Assembly (NCBI GenBank): GCA_002085305.1
Contig: NATJ01000007.1
Span: forward strand, 1-15,339
Direction: 5' to 3'
Length of the DNA stretch: 15,339 nucleotides
Source of the DNA: Epsilonproteobacteria bacterium 4484_65
Lineage (GTDB): Bacteria; Campylobacterota; Campylobacteria; Campylobacterales; Sulfurovaceae
Shown here: piece after piece, positions 14,834 to 15,339 of the stretch
Layout: each line of letters opens with the position of its first letter
How positions within the stretch are numbered: position 1 is the first letter of the stretch
Notes under the pieces: model-generated
What the model was told of the DNA's origin: nothing
Seen by the model: the letters and a program-made list of their open reading frames with translations, nothing else
The model's database searches: none
Program-made: the position numbers and the translations under genes

Positions 14834-15339
14834 TTACTTTACGATCAGCCTAGCATTTGTTGCCTGAATAGGTCTGTTGTTTGGGTGATGCATCGTATGT
14901 AAAAATGCCTCTACCTGTGCTTTGGAAACACTAACCGGTGTTTTAAGTACTAACCAACGCACACCTTCACTACATGGTGGTGTTGTGAGTGAACCATTGA
15001 AACGGTAGTAGTCTTTGTTTTTTGGGAGCAGTGCTGCTGAAATATCAGAAAGTTTTAATGCACCCTTCTCATTAGCTGCTTTAGGCATCTTCTCCCATAC
15101 TTTTGATAATGCTTTGTTCTCTTCACCCTCTTCAAACATCAGAGCAAGTACTGCAAGATTCCCATCTTTATCTGCATGCACAAAGTGTGCTTCAAGTGGG
15201 AAAGATTTACCGTCTATGTGGTTTTCACTTGGTGTATGGAAGTGGAATTGCTTTAATTCAAATGTAATTCCATCTACTTTTAACGTACTTCCTGCTTCTA
15301 CATTGACCTGAACAGTATGGCCATTGTTCAAGATCTCAC
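14834..15339 (-). CDS. Alpha-carbonic anhydrase, C-terminal part
   Basis: This is the C-terminal portion of an alpha-type carbonic anhydrase (CO2 + H2O to bicarbonate + H+). The frame is open through the right edge and reads E-I-L-N-N-G-H-T-V-Q-V-N there, so the N terminus and any signal peptide lie outside. All three zinc ligands are visible: two His in QFHFHTPSEN and the third in EAHFVH. Also present are the Glu of PSEN and the Thr-containing SLTTPPCSEGVRW that orients the zinc-bound hydroxide. About 167 of the roughly 240 usual residues are seen. Alpha-class enzymes of bacteria are normally periplasmic. The gene converges on the rhodanese gene with a ten-base gap and no obvious terminator. 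Its substrate makes it a possible functional partner of the SulP transporter. Confidence 0.92.
   Translation of the reverse strand, partial: EILNNGHTVQVNVEAGSTLKVDGITFELKQFHFHTPSENHIDGKSFPLEAHFVHADKDGNLAVLALMFEEGEENKALSKVWEKMPKAANEKGALKLSDISAALLPKNKDYYRFNGSLTTPPCSEGVRWLVLKTPVSVSKAQVEAFLHTMHHPNNRPIQATNARLIVK

Noticed and set aside
1..15339. CRISPR array, tRNA, insertion sequence or phage genes
   Set aside because: No regularly spaced direct repeats, cloverleaf, transposase or integrase motifs, or terminal inverted repeats were seen. The only tandem repeats are the 36-bp coding units and one 14-base pair.

Overview
The window is A+T-rich DNA whose gene content, AAGGA-type ribosome binding sites and promoters with clear -10 hexamers but poor -35 boxes suggest a Campylobacterota (epsilonproteobacterial) genome. 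A free-living sulfur- or hydrogen-oxidising relative of Sulfurovum or Sulfurimonas is the best guess. That assignment is inference from gene families and base composition, with no marker gene in view. No mobile element, tRNA, rRNA or CRISPR array was seen. Most genes encode envelope, transport or periplasmic proteins.

Layout. At the left edge is the 3' part of an L-Ala-D/L-Glu (dipeptide) epimerase gene. It is followed by a small secreted charged protein with three 12-residue repeats, and then an RhlE-type DEAD-box RNA helicase with a hairpin in its leader. A glycine-zipper lipoprotein gene faces the helicase across a shared terminator hairpin. Next comes an AI-2E family membrane protein, closed by a strong intrinsic terminator at 4115-4143.

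The centre (4177-9777) is a tightly packed operon: a six-TM potassium-channel-like protein, a FUSC/AaeB-like inner-membrane exporter starting at TTG right after the channel's stop, a NodT/OprM-type outer-membrane lipoprotein, an AaeX-like DUF1656 protein and an AaeA-like membrane fusion protein. Gaps range from a 1-nt overlap to 9 nt. Together the last four form a complete tripartite exporter, probably for aromatic acids or similar anions. The channel is the unexpected member. A predicted eight-stranded outer-membrane barrel gene follows 25 nt later.

From 10382 a SulP-family anion transporter with a STAS domain is directly abutted by a His-rich periplasmic protein, and the unit ends at a hairpin shared with a convergent gene for a tandem-DUF302 protein. 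Divergent from that gene are a five-cysteine exported protein of unknown function and an exported rhodanese-like protein. At the right edge, on the minus strand, is the C-terminal part of an alpha-carbonic anhydrase. The SulP transporter and the carbonic anhydrase could both serve inorganic carbon handling, but substrate cannot be read from the sequence.

The most interesting signals are the channel-exporter coupling with a Fur-like core at its start, the paired His-rich exported proteins around the SulP gene, the helicase leader hairpin, and the block of uncharacterised periplasmic proteins with cysteine or rhodanese chemistry. I do not see proof of a wholly new system.
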